A DNA stretch of 64,000 nucleotides from Xanthomonas theicola (GCF_014236795.1 NZ_CP049017.1:970001-1034000); one strand, 5' to 3'. Positions 35,042 to 44,834 are shown, counted from the stretch's first letter. The notes: generated by a model not told the origin, from the sequence alone. Made by a program: numbers and translations.

Positions 35042-35440
35042 CTACTGGTTGCCGATGGAGATATGGCCATCGGCGGCGATCTTGATATACATGCCGTGTT
35101 GGCTTGGGCGCGCAAAGAACTGGCGGTTGACGCTGGCCAGGCTGGTTCCGTCGGCACAGTTGGCCGAGGCCGTGCCGGTCACGGTGTAATGCTTGTTGGC
35201 GTGCAGCGTCGGGCCTGCAACGACACTGCCGTTGCCAACCGGATAGCATTCGTTGGCCTTTCCTCCCAACACCTTCAACGCCTTGGCGCTCGACAGGGTA
35301 TTGACGATCACGGTGGTGACATTCGTGTCGGCGGGTTGCACCTGTGCCTGCAGCGCGCCAAACGGCGCCAGCGACGCTAGCGCCGCCACGATCGGCAGCA
35401 CGGTCTTGACGGTGTTGCTGGATTTCGACGAACGGATCAT
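35042..35440 (-). CDS. Small secreted protein of unknown function
   Basis: 132 residues with a clear signal peptide (KTVLPIVAALASLAPFGALQ, cleaved near AQA). The mature part is about 100 residues with only two Cys (NECYPVG and SANCADG), which could form one disulfide, and ends DGHISIGNQ. No catalytic motif is visible and I do not recognise the family. The start at 35440 is chosen because it places a basic N-terminus before the hydrophobic core. It is probably periplasmic or extracellular. Confidence 0.75.
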   Translation of the reverse strand: MIRSSKSSNTVKTVLPIVAALASLAPFGALQAQVQPADTNVTTVIVNTLSSAKALKVLGGKANECYPVGNGSVVAGPTLHANKHYTVTGTASANCADGTSLASVNRQFFARPSQHGMYIKIAADGHISIGNQ

Positions 35441-35797
35441 CAGGATGTTCTCGCTTCTTGGGGGGACGGATGCAGCAAGCGCGCTGCAACGCTGCGGCCG
35501 GGCTGGTCCCGGCGGCAGCGCTCGATTATTCCCGTTCGCCGCCGATAATTTCACCAAAAGTTACAAATTTGCAGACAAGAAACGTGCGCCCTCCTGCACA
35601 ATGCGATTTCGCCTGTCCGGCATGCCGGCCACGCATGCCGTTTGCGGCGCGGCGCCATCGCAGCCTTGTGCGGCATCGCTCCACGCGATGCAGGAAACGC
35701 CAGGGCCCGGGACAGTCCGTGTTGCCGCCACGCTCCCACCACGGCCACCGCGCATGCGAAGCTCGTGCCCCTTGTTCCCAGCTCCGCGAGGCCGCGC
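35441..35797. other. 357-nt divergent intergenic region
   Basis: Lies between the minus-strand secreted protein and the plus-strand pirin gene. It includes an AT-rich segment (ATTTCACCAAAAGTTACAAA at about 35546-35565), the most promoter-like part and probably serving the minus-strand gene. I see no gene, tRNA or clear operator. Confidence 0.5.
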
Positions 35798-36667
35798 ATG
35801 CCCACCCTGATCGTTCCCCGCGTCCACGACATCGGCGGCTTCGAAGTGCGCCGCGCGGTGCCCAGCGTGCAGGCGCGCAGCGTCGGCCCGTTCGTGTTCG
35901 TCGACCACATGGGTCCGGCGGTCTTCGAACCCGGCCGCGGCATGGACGTGCGCCCGCACCCGCACATCGGCCTGGCCACGGTGACCTTCCTGTGGTCGGG
36001 CGAGATCGGCCACCGCGATACGCTGGGTTCGGACCAGGTGATCCATGCCGGCGACGTCAACTGGATGACCGCCGGGCGCGGCATCGCCCACTCCGAGCGC
36101 ACGCCGGCGCCGCAGCGCAGCCGGTCGCATCCGCTGCACGGCATGCAGACCTGGGTTGCGCTGCCGAAATCGGCCGAAGAGACCGTGCCGGCGTTCTACA
36201 ATCACGCCGTCGCCAGCCTGCCGCAGCAACGCCGCGATGGCGTATGGCTGCGGGTGATCGCCGGCCGCGCCTACGGCGAGGAGTCGCCGGTGCGGGTATT
36301 CGCCGACACGCTGAACGTGGCGCTGGACCTGGACGCGGACGCGGAGCTCGACCTGGACAGCGGCCATGCGCAGCGCTCGCTGTATGTGCTGGAAGGCCAG
36401 GCGCAGCTGGACGGCGTGGACATCCCCGCGCGCCACTTGGTGCTTCCCGAGCGCGGCGCGCGCGGCCGGCTGCGCGCCAAGACCCCGCTGAAGACGATGC
36501 TGATGGGCGGCGAGCCGCTGGACGGGCCGCGCCACCTGTGGTGGAACTTCGTCGCCAGCTCCCCCGAGCGCATCGAGCAGGCCAAGCAGGACTGGCGCGC
36601 GGGCCGCTTCGGCCTGATTCCGGGCGACGACCAGGAATTCATCCCGCTGCCCGAGCCGGGCCGTTAG
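35798..36667 (+). CDS. Pirin-family bicupin protein
   Basis: 289 residues. The first cupin holds the metal ligands in RPHPHIGLATVTFLW, the His of SERTPA region (GIAHSERTP), and the Glu there. It is followed by HGMQTWVALP and a second cupin of the pirin C-terminal type ending WWNFVASSPERIEQAKQDW. Pirins bind iron; bacterial members include quercetinases and regulators of metabolic enzymes. A second pirin gene lies 1 kb downstream on the other strand, but the two differ, so they are not a recent duplication. Confidence 0.9.
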   Translation: MPTLIVPRVHDIGGFEVRRAVPSVQARSVGPFVFVDHMGPAVFEPGRGMDVRPHPHIGLATVTFLWSGEIGHRDTLGSDQVIHAGDVNWMTAGRGIAHSERTPAPQRSRSHPLHGMQTWVALPKSAEETVPAFYNHAVASLPQQRRDGVWLRVIAGRAYGEESPVRVFADTLNVALDLDADAELDLDSGHAQRSLYVLEGQAQLDGVDIPARHLVLPERGARGRLRAKTPLKTMLMGGEPLDGPRHLWWNFVASSPERIEQAKQDWRAGRFGLIPGDDQEFIPLPEPGR

Positions 36668-36977
36668 GTCTGCCGGCGCAGCGCGGCGGCCCGGCCGGTC
36701 CCGGCGCCGGCGCCGGCGCCGGCCCTGCGGCGCGCGCCTGCGCACCGATGCCGCCGCGCGCGGACCTGGATGCCCATTCCAATTGTCAAGCGCCGCCGCC
36801 TGGGCTATGGTTGGGGCTGCGGCGGGGGCGACTGCAGCCGCACGGGACGCGCATTGCGCAAAAGCATGCACTGCACGGGGGCCGCAACGGACTCGGGTGC
36901 CGTGCCGTTCGACCTGCGCCAGCGCACGCTGAGGATCGATGCCGCCGCTTTGCGGCGAACGCATGGGGACATCGCGA

Positions 36978-37439
36978 ATGAGGGTTGCAAGCTGGCTCAC
37001 CGGCCTATTGGGACTGCCTGCCGTGCTGACTGCCGCCAGCGCCATGGCGCAGCACTGCCCGCCGCTGCCGCCACGGGCGAAACTGCAGTGGAACGAGCGC
37101 AGCGACACCGGCTTCATCGTGTGCCGGGCGACCGCGGCCGACGGCCGCCAGGTGCTGGGCATGATGCTGACCTCGCGCGACCCGAACATCCCGCTGGCGC
37201 GCAACCTGCGCGAGGAAAAGACCAGCATCGCCGGCGAGAGCGCGCACTGGTACCGGCCCGACCTGGGCGGCGCCGACCTGCCGGGCCTGGCTTCGCGCCG
37301 GGTCGCCGTGGTCGAGTTGGGCAAGGACCGTTACGCGCAGATCTGGATCGACGCCAGCGATGCGCAGGAACTGCAATCGCTGCAGGCGCTGGTGCAGGGA
37401 CTGGACGTGCGTCCGACCAGCCTGGCGCTGGACCGCTGA
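36978..37439 (+). CDS. Small periplasmic protein of unknown function
   Basis: 153 residues with a signal peptide (LTGLLGLPAVLTAASAMAQ). The mature chain has one Cys near its start and one in GFIVCRATAADGRQ, and ends LDVRPTSLALDR. A GGGGAC ribosome site precedes ATG 36978. The 310 bp upstream are GC-rich and include five tandem GCCGGC-type hexamers at about 36696-36722 but no gene. I do not recognise the family. Confidence 0.75.
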   Translation: MRVASWLTGLLGLPAVLTAASAMAQHCPPLPPRAKLQWNERSDTGFIVCRATAADGRQVLGMMLTSRDPNIPLARNLREEKTSIAGESAHWYRPDLGGADLPGLASRRVAVVELGKDRYAQIWIDASDAQELQSLQALVQGLDVRPTSLALDR

Positions 37440-37536
37440 GCGCCGCTGTCCGCCGCGGCGGCGCATGGCGGCGAAGGCGGCATGCAGCGGGCCGACCGCG
37501 GCCGGTGTTGTGCACACCGAACCGCTGCGACGACGT

Positions 37537-37584
37537 TGCAGGAGCGGCTCTGGGTGGCCTCGGGCCACCAGAGCCGTTCCTGCA
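37537..37584. repeat. 22-bp inverted repeat between convergent genes
   Basis: TGCAGGAGCGGCTCTGG and TGGCC face GGCCA and CCAGAGCCGTTCCTGCA around TCG, with one mismatch and one bulge. It lies between the converging periplasmic-protein and pirin genes. It begins like the xanthomonad repeat TGTAGGAGCGGCTT also seen at 46434-46519, so it is probably a REP-like element acting as a bidirectional terminator. Confidence 0.65.
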
Positions 37585-37628
37585 GGCATCGCGTTCAGGA
37601 ATCGCGTTGCCTGCACTGCCAAGGAACA

Positions 37629-38489
37629 CTAGAAGCGCCCTTCCCGGAAATCGACGAAGGCCTGCATGAGTTCCTGGCGCGTGTTCATCACGAACGGCCC
37701 GTGGCGCGCCACCGGCTCGCGCAGCGGCCGGCCGGCGACCACGATCAACCGTGCGCCGGCGGCCCCGGCCTGCAGTTGCAGCAGGTCGCCACCGCCGAGC
37801 ACGGCCAGCGTCTGCGCCGGCAGCGCGCGCGCGGACTCGCCCTCGCCGAGCGTCGCCGCGCCCTCGTACGCATAGGCGAAGGCGTTGTGCCCGGCCGGCA
37901 GCACGTAGTCCCAACGCACGCCGGCGGCCAGGGCGATGTCCAGGTACAGCGGATCGGTGGCCGGCTGCGCGATCGGCCCGGCCACGTCGCCGACCTGGCC
38001 GGCGATCACCTTGACCGCCACCCCCGGCGCCGGCTGCGTCAGCGGGATGCGCTCGGGGGCGAACTCCTGGTAGCGCGGCGCGCCCATCTTGTCGCGCGCC
38101 GGCAGGTTCACCCACAGCTGGAAACCGCGCATGCGCCCGGACTCCTGCTCCGGCATCTCCGAATGCACTAGACCGCGGCCTGCGGTCATCCACTGCACGC
38201 TGCCCGGCGTGAGCAGGCCTTCGTTGCCGTGGTTGTCCTGGTGCCGCATGCGCCCGTCGAGCATGTAGGTAACCGTCTCGAAGCCGCGATGCGGATGGCT
38301 GGGGAAGCCGCCGATGTAGTCCTCGGCGCGGTCGGTGCCGAATTCGTCGAGCAGCAGGAACGGGTCCAACTCGGGCAGTTCGGCGCCGCCGATGACGCGG
38401 GTCAGCTTGACCCCGTCGCCATCGGCGGTGGCGTGGCCACGGATCGCGCGCAAAATGCGCGCCGGTACGGCGGTCGTGGTGTCGGTCAT
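37629..38489 (-). CDS. Pirin-family protein
   Basis: 286 residues from ATG 38489 with AGGAG upstream. Metal ligands lie in GFPSHPHRGFETVTYM and GRGLVHSEMPE, and the pirin C-terminal cupin ends RQELMQAFVDFREGRF. The HxH, H, E pattern of an iron-binding pirin is complete. It is divergent from cstA, with a 225-bp shared upstream region. Confidence 0.92.
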   Translation of the reverse strand: MTDTTTAVPARILRAIRGHATADGDGVKLTRVIGGAELPELDPFLLLDEFGTDRAEDYIGGFPSHPHRGFETVTYMLDGRMRHQDNHGNEGLLTPGSVQWMTAGRGLVHSEMPEQESGRMRGFQLWVNLPARDKMGAPRYQEFAPERIPLTQPAPGVAVKVIAGQVGDVAGPIAQPATDPLYLDIALAAGVRWDYVLPAGHNAFAYAYEGAATLGEGESARALPAQTLAVLGGGDLLQLQAGAAGARLIVVAGRPLREPVARHGPFVMNTRQELMQAFVDFREGRF

Positions 38490-38714
38490 GGCAGCAATCT
38501 CCTGGTGAAGCCCCCGATATGGGCGTGGCCGCGGCGGCGGCCAACCGCGATCGGCGCAACCCATCGTTCCATCGCCTGCGCGCCGCGGCGGCGGCATGCC
38601 GCGCCTCCGGCGCATCCGCCCTACGACCAAAGTACTAGCGCGGCGGCGCGCGCCGGGATTGACCCCTCAGGCCATCGCGGCGACCCTTGCTGGAATCCTG
38701 TGGGGAGCGATCGC

Positions 38715-40787
38715 ATGAAAGGGTTTTCCAAACTGGCCTGGGCCGCGCTCGCGGTGCTGGCGGCGTTCTGCCTGGGCACCATCGCCCTGCGCCGCGGCGA
38801 ACACATCAACGCGCTGTGGATCGTGGTCGCCGCGGTCTCGATCTACCTGATCGCCTACCGCTTCTACAGCCTGTTCATCGCCACCAGGGTGATGCAACTG
38901 GACCCCACGCGGGCCACCCCGGCGGTCGTCAACCACGACGGCCTGGACTACGTGCCGACCAACAAGCACGTGCTGTTCGGCCACCACTTCGCCGCCATCG
39001 CCGGCGCCGGCCCCCTGGTCGGCCCGGTGCTCGCCGCGCAGATGGGCTACCTGCCCGGCCTGCTGTGGCTGGTGGTCGGCGTGGTGTTCGCCGGCGCGGT
39101 GCAGGACTTCGTGGTGCTGTTCCTGTCCAGCCGCCGCAACGGCCGTTCGCTCGGCGACCTGGTGCGCGAGGAGATGGGCCAGGTGCCCGGCACCATCGCC
39201 CTGTTCGGCGCGTTCATGATCATGATCATCATCCTGGCGGTGCTGGCGATGGTGGTGGTCAAGGCGCTGGCGGAGAGTCCATGGGGCATGTTCACGGTGA
39301 TCGCGACAATGCCGATCGCGATCCTGATGGGCGTGTACATGCGCTATATCCGCCCCGGCAGGATCGGCGAGATCTCCATCGTCGGGCTGATCCTGCTGCT
39401 GGCCGCGATCTGGTTCGGCGGCAAGGTCGCCGCCGATCCGACCTGGGGTCCGGCCTTCACCTTCACCGACGTGCAGATCACCTGGATGCTGATCGGCTAC
39501 GGTTTCGTCGCTTCGGTGCTGCCGGTGTGGCTGCTGCTGGCGCCGCGCGACTACCTGTCCACCTTCCTCAAGATCGGCACCATCATCGCCCTGGCCATCG
39601 GCATCCTGGTGGTCATGCCCGACCTGAAGATGCCGGCGCTGACCCAGTACGCGCACAACGGCATGGGCCCGGTGTGGACCGGCGGCATCTTCCCGTTCCT
39701 GTTCATCACCATCGCCTGCGGCGCGGTGTCCGGCTTCCATGCGCTGATCTCCTCCGGCACCACCCCCAAGCTGCTCGCCAACGAAGGCCACATGCGCTAC
39801 ATCGGCTACGGCGGCATGCTGATGGAGTCGTTCGTCGCGGTGATGGCGCTGGTCGCCGCCTCGATCATCGAGCCGGGCGTGTATTTCGCGATGAACGCGC
39901 CGGCCTCGATGGTCGGCAGCGACGTGGTCGCGGTCGCGGCCAAGGTCAGCGAATGGGGCTTCGCGATCACCCCCGATGTGCTCGAAGCCACCGCCCGCGA
40001 CATCGGCGAGACCACCATCCTGGCCCGCGCCGGCGGCGCCCCGACCCTGGCGGTGGGCATCGCGCAGATCCTGCACCAGCTGTTGCCGGGCGAGGACATG
40101 ATGGCGTTCTGGTACCATTTCGCGATCCTGTTCGAGGCGCTGTTCATCCTCACCGCGGTCGACGCCGGCACCCGCGCCGGGCGCTTCATGCTGCAGGACC
40201 TGCTCGGCAATTTCGTGCCGGCGCTGAAGCGGACCGAGTCGTGGGCCGCCAACATCGTCGCCACCGGCGGCTGCGTGGCGCTGTGGGGCTACCTGCTCTA
40301 CACCGGGGTCAAGGATCCGTACGGCGGCATCCGCACGCTGTGGCCGCTGTTCGGCATCTCCAACCAGATGCTCGCCGGCATCGCGCTGATGCTGGGCACG
40401 GTGGTGCTGTTCAAGATGAAGCGCGACCGCTACGCCTGGGTCACCATCGTGCCGGCGCTGTGGCTGCTGATCTGCACCACCTACGCCGGGCTGATCAAGA
40501 TCTTCGACCCGAATCCGGCGCAGGGCTTCCTGGCGCAGGCGCACAAGTTCCAGGACGCGATCGCCAGCGGCACCATCACCGCGCCGGCCAAGACGCTGCC
40601 GCAGATGCAGCAGATCGTCACCAACGCCTACGTCAACACCGGGCTGACCGCGCTGTTCCTGTTCGTGGTGTTCTCGATCCTGATCTACGCGGTCAAGACC
40701 ATCCTCGCCGCGCGCCGCAACCCGCAGCGCAGCGACAAGGAGACCGCGTACGTGGCGCTGCAGCCGCACCAGATGGCGGACGTGTGA
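38715..40787 (+). CDS. cstA: Carbon-starvation protein / pyruvate transporter CstA
   Basis: 690 residues with about 16 hydrophobic helices. Conserved CstA blocks include [20 protein letters not shown] and [16 protein letters not shown]. The family takes up pyruvate and peptides across the inner membrane when carbon is scarce. The start at 38715 follows GGGGAGCG. Its stop overlaps the start of the small ybdD-type gene (TGATG), the standard pair. Confidence 0.95.
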   Translation: MKGFSKLAWAALAVLAAFCLGTIALRRGEHINALWIVVAAVSIYLIAYRFYSLFIATRVMQLDPTRATPAVVNHDGLDYVPTNKHVLFGHHFAAIAGAGPLVGPVLAAQMGYLPGLLWLVVGVVFAGAVQDFVVLFLSSRRNGRSLGDLVREEMGQVPGTIALFGAFMIMIIILAVLAMVVVKALAESPWGMFTVIATMPIAILMGVYMRYIRPGRIGEISIVGLILLLAAIWFGGKVAADPTWGPAFTFTDVQITWMLIGYGFVASVLPVWLLLAPRDYLSTFLKIGTIIALAIGILVVMPDLKMPALTQYAHNGMGPVWTGGIFPFLFITIACGAVSGFHALISSGTTPKLLANEGHMRYIGYGGMLMESFVAVMALVAASIIEPGVYFAMNAPASMVGSDVVAVAAKVSEWGFAITPDVLEATARDIGETTILARAGGAPTLAVGIAQILHQLLPGEDMMAFWYHFAILFEALFILTAVDAGTRAGRFMLQDLLGNFVPALKRTESWAANIVATGGCVALWGYLLYTGVKDPYGGIRTLWPLFGISNQMLAGIALMLGTVVLFKMKRDRYAWVTIVPALWLLICTTYAGLIKIFDPNPAQGFLAQAHKFQDAIASGTITAPAKTLPQMQQIVTNAYVNTGLTALFLFVVFSILIYAVKTILAARRNPQRSDKETAYVALQPHQMADV

Positions 40788-41011
40788 TGAGCAACGACCT
40801 GGTTCCGGTCGGGCACTATCAGGCGCACCGCCGGCTGTGGCGGCGCCTGGTGCAGACCGCGCGGCTGTGCTGCGGCATCCCCGACTACGACAACTATGTG
40901 CGGCATGTGCTGGAGAAGCACCCGGAGCGGCAGCCGATGGACTACAAGAGCTTCTTCCGCGAGCGCCAGGAGGCGCGTTATGGCGGCAAGAGCGGGTTTC
41001 GCTGCTGTTGA
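40787..41011 (+). CDS. ybdD: YbdD/YjiX-family small protein
   Basis: 74 residues. [18 protein letters not shown] and the end [11 protein letters not shown] are diagnostic for this family, which is always found behind CstA-type carriers and is thought to assist pyruvate transport. It overlaps cstA by one base and has no promoter of its own. Confidence 0.93.
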   Translation: MSNDLVPVGHYQAHRRLWRRLVQTARLCCGIPDYDNYVRHVLEKHPERQPMDYKSFFRERQEARYGGKSGFRCC

Positions 41012-41128
41012 AAGTTCGGGACTCGCAGGATGCTGTCTGGCGGCAGGTCGTAGTCAAGCGCTTTCGATGAAAAGCGCCATGTCTTGAACAGAAGCGGCAG
41101 CTCGATTTGTTGCGCAACCGCTGTTTTT

Positions 41129-41180
41129 AGGGGTTTTAACCCCGACGCCTTACCGATGGGGCGTCGGGGTTAAAACCCCT
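41129..41180. repeat. Perfect 21-bp inverted repeat (REP-like, TTACCG loop)
   Basis: Arms 41129-41149 (AGGGGTTTTAACCCCGACGC and one more base) and 41160-41180 are perfect complements around TTACCGATGG. A diverged relative with the same TTACCG loop lies at 56460-56500. It follows the cstA-ybdD operon, with a T5 tract just before the left arm serving the opposite strand. Confidence 0.75.
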
Positions 41181-41267
41181 CCTACAGACAAAGCGCACAT
41201 GCTGCGCATTCGCGAAAATCCAGGGACCCGCAGCAACCCGCGTCCGCACCAACGCCTGCACGCCGCA

Positions 41268-41954
41268 CTACGCCGCTGCGGCACGCACCAATGCAGCGTA
41301 GGTTTCCGGCAACTGCCGCATATGCCCAATGACCGCGGCTACGCCGAGTTGGCGCAACGTTTCGGCGTGGCCCGAGGGGATATGCGCCGCGCCGGTGAAG
41401 CCGATCACCGTCATCCCTGCCGCCAGCGCCGCGCTGGCGCCGGTGGCGCTGTCCTCGATCACCAGGCAACGCGCCGCCGCCGCGCCCAGCGTGCGCGCGG
41501 CCAGCAGATAGACGTCCGGCGCCGGCTTCGGCCGCGCCACCATGTCGGCGCTGAAGATGTGGCCGCCCACCCGCTCGGCGAGTCCGGCACGCGCCACCGA
41601 CGCCACCACGCTGTGGCGCAGGCTGTTGGAAGCGACCGCCAGCGGCAGCGGGATCGCCAGCAGCGCCTCGCGGACGCCGGCGATCGGCTGCACCTCGGCG
41701 GCGATCAAGGCTTCCGAGCGCGTACGGATCTCGTCGAACAGGCCTGGCGGCAAGCGCACCGCGAAATGCCGTTGCACCCGCTCCACGATCTCTTGCGCGA
41801 TCTGGCCGAAGCTGCCGGCCAGGAAGGCCTCCAACGCGGCCCGAGGCACATACGCGCCCAGCGCATCGAGCATGACCCGGTCGGCCAGCACCTCACTGTC
41901 GACGAGCACGCCGTCGCAGTCGCTGATCAACAGGTCGAAGGGTGTCGCCGTCAT
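41268..41954 (-). CDS. HAD-superfamily hydrolase (phosphoglucomutase/phosphatase-like)
   Basis: 228 residues. The four HAD motifs are DCDGVLVDSE (nucleophile Asp), the Ser in ASNSLRHS, the Lys in ARPKPAPDVY and the acidic pair in LVIEDSATG. A helical cap lies between motifs I and II, as in the beta-phosphoglucomutase/CbbY group. Likely a sugar-phosphate phosphatase; the substrate cannot be told. ATG 41954 follows GAGGAG. Confidence 0.9.
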   Translation of the reverse strand: MTATPFDLLISDCDGVLVDSEVLADRVMLDALGAYVPRAALEAFLAGSFGQIAQEIVERVQRHFAVRLPPGLFDEIRTRSEALIAAEVQPIAGVREALLAIPLPLAVASNSLRHSVVASVARAGLAERVGGHIFSADMVARPKPAPDVYLLAARTLGAAAARCLVIEDSATGASAALAAGMTVIGFTGAAHIPSGHAETLRQLGVAAVIGHMRQLPETYAALVRAAAA

Positions 41955-42109
41955 CGCAGGCTCCTCGGTGAAACCCGCATTATGCCAAGCTGCGCATGTA
42001 CGCTGTCTGCGCGCGCAAGCGCAAGCCGGGCATGGATACCTGCCACGCGCCACCCACACGTGTGGCGCCTTGCGCAAGCAGGCCGCCGCCGCGCTCACGG
42101 CGCAGACAG

Positions 42110-42156
42110 TAAAAGTCGGGGACATTCGTAATGTGAGCCGCTCAAAGCGGCTGGCG
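42110..42156 (-). repeat. IS200-type right-end remnant
   Basis: On the minus strand CCAGCCGC/GCGGCT and the following CCCCGACTTTTA resemble the right end of the IS200-type element at 29953-30020 (AGCCGCC...GGCGGCTCAC...CCCCGGCTTTTA). No tnpA is attached. It is a probable scrap of the same family. Confidence 0.45.
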
Positions 42157-42229
42157 GGGGCGCTAGTGTGGTGTCTCACAAATAATATGAACTATGTAGC
42201 AACTTGGCTGTCGAAGTGTTTTCCGTGTA

Positions 42230-42958
42230 AGAGCCTGTTCAAAGTCGTTCCTGATTCCCCACATCATGCATCCGGCGTTGCCCTTGGATACGGCAGCGGT
42301 GGCGTAGGCCCCGCCGCGAAGATCCATCGCCGCACCATGGCGGCCAAGTCCAAGGGCCGGTTGAAGCGGCAGCACAATTCGGACAGGCAGCGGGCAGCGC
42401 TGCAGGTCCTTGGGCCGCCGTGCATGATAGGTGCCATGCAAGGCGCTTTTGACGTTGCCCAGCTAAGGTATTGACCCAGGCCAAGGCCGGCTCGGTCGGC
42501 CCCCCCGCTGCCGGTGACGATGGCCGTGCGCAGGCAGCGGGCCTGGGTAATCGCCGCAACGCTGCGCAGCCGGTCGGACGCCCCGCGGCTACCGGGCAGC
42601 AGCGCGCGATTGCCAGGTCGGCTGTGCGGAAACCGGCCAGCCGTTCCATGCGCATGGCGATCGGATGGCCTTCAGGGCTGCACTGCACGGCGGCCACGAA
42701 GGGCGTCTTGCCCGGACTGGCCCGGCCGCGGCCCTGTCCGCGACGCTCGCCGCCCCGGTAGGCGTGGTGCAACCGGATATCGCCTTGCAAGGGCCGGTCG
42801 GCATCGCGCTCGACCATGACCTGCATCAGGTTGTGCTTGAGCAGCCAGGCGGTGTTGTCGCCGCCGCCCAGTTGCCGGCGCCAGGCCAGGGCCGAGAGGC
42901 CGTTCTTGTGCTGGGCGAGCAGGGACATGGCCAAGAACCAGGTCCGCGGCGGCAGTTT
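42230..42958 (-). pseudogene. IS1595-family transposase, decayed
   Basis: The minus strand reads RTWFLAMSLLAQHKNGLSAL, TAWLLKHNLMQVM, HHAYRGGERRGQGRG and TPFVAAVQ, the conserved ISXO2-like/IS1595 transposase core. After LAWVNTL the frame shifts, and ALHGTYHARRPKD continues in another frame near 42441. The DDE-type acidic residue expected in the DDAYLGG motif is His here (HHAYRGG), so the copy is dead. It truncates the hydrolase gene on its upstream side. Confidence 0.75.
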
Positions 42959-42960
42959 GG

Positions 42961-43622
42961 CGGCTGTGCTGCCAACGGCGCGGGGCGTGATCTACGTCCA
43001 TGGCGCAGAGGGCGGAACGCCCGGCGGCCTGGCGTGGACGACCCTGCGAGGCCGCTGGCCGATCATGCAGGCGGTATCCCGGCGCGCAACGACCATCAGC
43101 TCCGATCTGGGCGGCAATGCCACTTGGGGCAACTCGACAGTCGTCGATGCGATCGGGAAAGCGCAAGGCGTCCTGCTGGCCCAGCCCGGCGTCGCCCAAC
43201 AGCCGGTGGGCATGTTGTGTCAGTCGATGGGCGCAACCGGCGGCATCGCCTGGGCCGCTGCGAACCGTGCGCGCGTGAGTCGCGTAGTGCTGCTGATCCC
43301 CGCTCTCAACATCCAAGAGATCGCCGCCAACAGCAAATTACCGCGCGCACATGACACAGCCTATGGCGGTGCGTACGTGGAGGAACGCGATGGTCCCACG
43401 CACAGCCCTCTGACGATAGCCAAGGCAGGTAAGCTGGCGGGCCTGCCGATCCAGTTGTGGTGCGGGGACATGGACACGCTGGGCGAGCCCGAGTTCGTCC
43501 TGCAATTTGCGGAAGCAGTCGGCGCGACCTGCGAGTTACGCAAGATGCATGGCGGGCATGCCGAGGAAACCGTCTACAACATGGATCCCGAGCCCATTGC
43601 AGAATTCCTGGGGGATGCGTGA
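42961..43622 (+). pseudogene. Alpha/beta-hydrolase, 5' truncated by the IS1595 remnant
   Basis: From ARGVIYVHGAEGGTPGGLAW the frame is a continuous 220-residue alpha/beta-hydrolase. The nucleophile elbow is LCQSMGATGG (Cys in place of the first Gly of GxSxG), the acid is in LWCGDMDTLGEPE and the His is in MHGGHAEETV. The start is lost where the IS remnant joins, although an in-frame ATG at 42927 inside the IS could still open it. An SGNH-type hydrolase gene follows 28 bp later. The substrate is unknown; it might be an esterase. Confidence 0.6.
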
Positions 43623-43650
43623 TCCAGCGCGGCAAGGCACAATCTGCGGG

Positions 43651-44345
43651 ATGAAGATCATTGTCTTGCTGTGTTTCCTCGCCGCCCCTTTCGCAGCGGC
43701 CGCTGTCGGCCTGCCTGAGGCCGATAATTGCCTTGCAGAGGTGAAGCACGATCTCCGGTTGGCCTGGCCGCAGAACCAAACGATCAACATCGTAGCGTTC
43801 GGCCATAGCGTTCCGGCGGGCTACTTTGCGACGCCATACGTCCACACCCGAGAAGCCTTCCAAGGTTGGTCGCCGATGGCTTGGCGCAGGCATACCCCAC
43901 AGCGGTGTTGAACGTCATAACATCGGCCGTCGGTGGAGAGACCTCCGATCAGGGCGCGCAGCGCTTCCGCGCACAGGTTCTCGGCCACTCCCCGCGCGTG
44001 GCGACGATCGACTACGGACTCAACGATCGTGCGCTGAACATAGAGAAGTCGCGTGCCAATTTGTTGAACATGATTCGCGAAGCCCGGAGGGCGAACGCCT
44101 GCGCCATCTTGTTGACGCCGAGCCTGGACCTTCAAGGAGATCCGCCATCGTTCAAATCGACGCTGATCGAGCAGGTGGACATGATCCGCCCGTTGGTGAA
44201 GACTGAGAAAGTGCCATTGGCGGACAGCTATGCGGCGTTCCGAGCCTACAAAGGAAGTCCCCAAGACTTGATGGCCCAGCCCAACCACCCTGGCGCGAAG
44301 GGGCACAAGATCATCGCCGAGCAGATATTGAAGTTGCTGAAATAG
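43651..44345 (+). pseudogene. Secreted SGNH/GDSL hydrolase, single frameshift
   Basis: A signal peptide (MKIIVLLCFLAAPFAAAAVG) leads into VAFGHSVPAGYFATPYVHTR, where GHS is the block I nucleophile. At about 43860 the frame breaks (EAFQGW); adding one C to TTCCAAGG restores EAFPRLVADGLAQAYPTAVL in the next frame. Then come DYGLNDRALN (block III) and HPGAKGHKII (block V His). Apart from this one base the esterase is complete. It may be recent, polymorphic or a sequencing error. Confidence 0.75.
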
Positions 44346-44521
44346 GAGTTTTCTACCCGCCGGCGGCCGCTTCGCCGATACCGCCAGACCGGCCGCCGCG
44401 CGATCCTGGTCATGCCGGATGCGGGCCCAATGGCCGCTCAACCCGCGTGGCGCCTGAGCAGCGCCGGGCCGGCGCCTGACCACTTTCGGATCGAGCAATT
44501 GCGGAAATTCGCGCGGGTTGC

Positions 44522-44548
44522 GGAAAACAGGGCTTCGCGGAGAAGCCC
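44522..44548 (-). terminator. Terminator after tRNA-Cys
   Basis: On the minus strand GGGCTTC pairs with GAAGCCC around CTCCG-type loop bases and is followed by TGTTTTCC. It lies about 9 nt beyond the encoded CCA of tRNA-Cys and fits an intrinsic terminator with a short T tract. Confidence 0.6.
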
Positions 44549-44556
44549 GTCAGATA

Positions 44557-44630
44557 TGGAGGCCTGGGTCGGAATTGAACCGGCGTACGCGGATTTGCAG
44601 TCCGCTGCATAACCACTCTGCCACCAGGCC
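44557..44630 (-). tRNA. tRNA-Cys (anticodon GCA)
   Basis: Read from 44630 on the minus strand: acceptor GGCCTGG/CCAGGCC, D arm GCAGAGTGGTTATGC, anticodon stem-loop GGACTGCAAATCC with GCA, T arm GCCGGTTCAATTCCGAC, discriminator T and encoded CCA. The whole is 74 nt. In enterobacteria and relatives tRNA-Cys stands directly behind tRNA-Gly; here only the last 18 nt of a tRNA-Gly remain upstream. Confidence 0.97.
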
Positions 44631-44673
44631 GGTGGACGGGATTCCAGCCGAAACCGCCAGCGACGGTGTCCGA

Positions 44674-44699
44674 CAAAACAAAGCCCCGCTGACGGGGCT
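44674..44699 (-). terminator. Intrinsic terminator upstream of tRNA-Cys
   Basis: AGCCCCG/CGGGGCT with a 4-nt loop, followed on the minus strand by TTTGTTTTG. It would stop transcripts arriving from the tRNA-Gly side before they reach tRNA-Cys, so tRNA-Cys probably needs its own promoter within the next 45 bp, or some read-through. Confidence 0.75.
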
Positions 44700-44709
44700 C
44701 CGTTGAATC

Positions 44710-44727
44710 TGGAGCGGGAAACGAGAC
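44710..44727 (-). repeat. 18-nt 3' end of tRNA-Gly (possible attachment-site remnant)
   Basis: The minus strand reads GTCTCGTTTCCCGCTCCA, identical to the last 18 nt of the common bacterial tRNA-Gly(GCC) including CCA. The next bases upstream (AATCGAGT) no longer fit the T loop, and no anticodon or D arm exists. Such a fragment is what integration or excision at a tRNA 3' end leaves behind. Confidence 0.65.
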
Positions 44728-44834
44728 ACTCGATTCCGATCCAACTCCTTGATCCATAGGAGGTTTGTCAGGCAAACCTCGATTGGAAGACGTCTATTAT
44801 GTACTACTTTTGCGGGGCTGGCCAAGTCCCCGGA

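Noticed and set aside
36696-36722. Tandem GCCGGC repeat as a phase-variation tract
   Set aside because: It lies between genes, too far from either start to change a frame or a promoter spacer in an obvious way.
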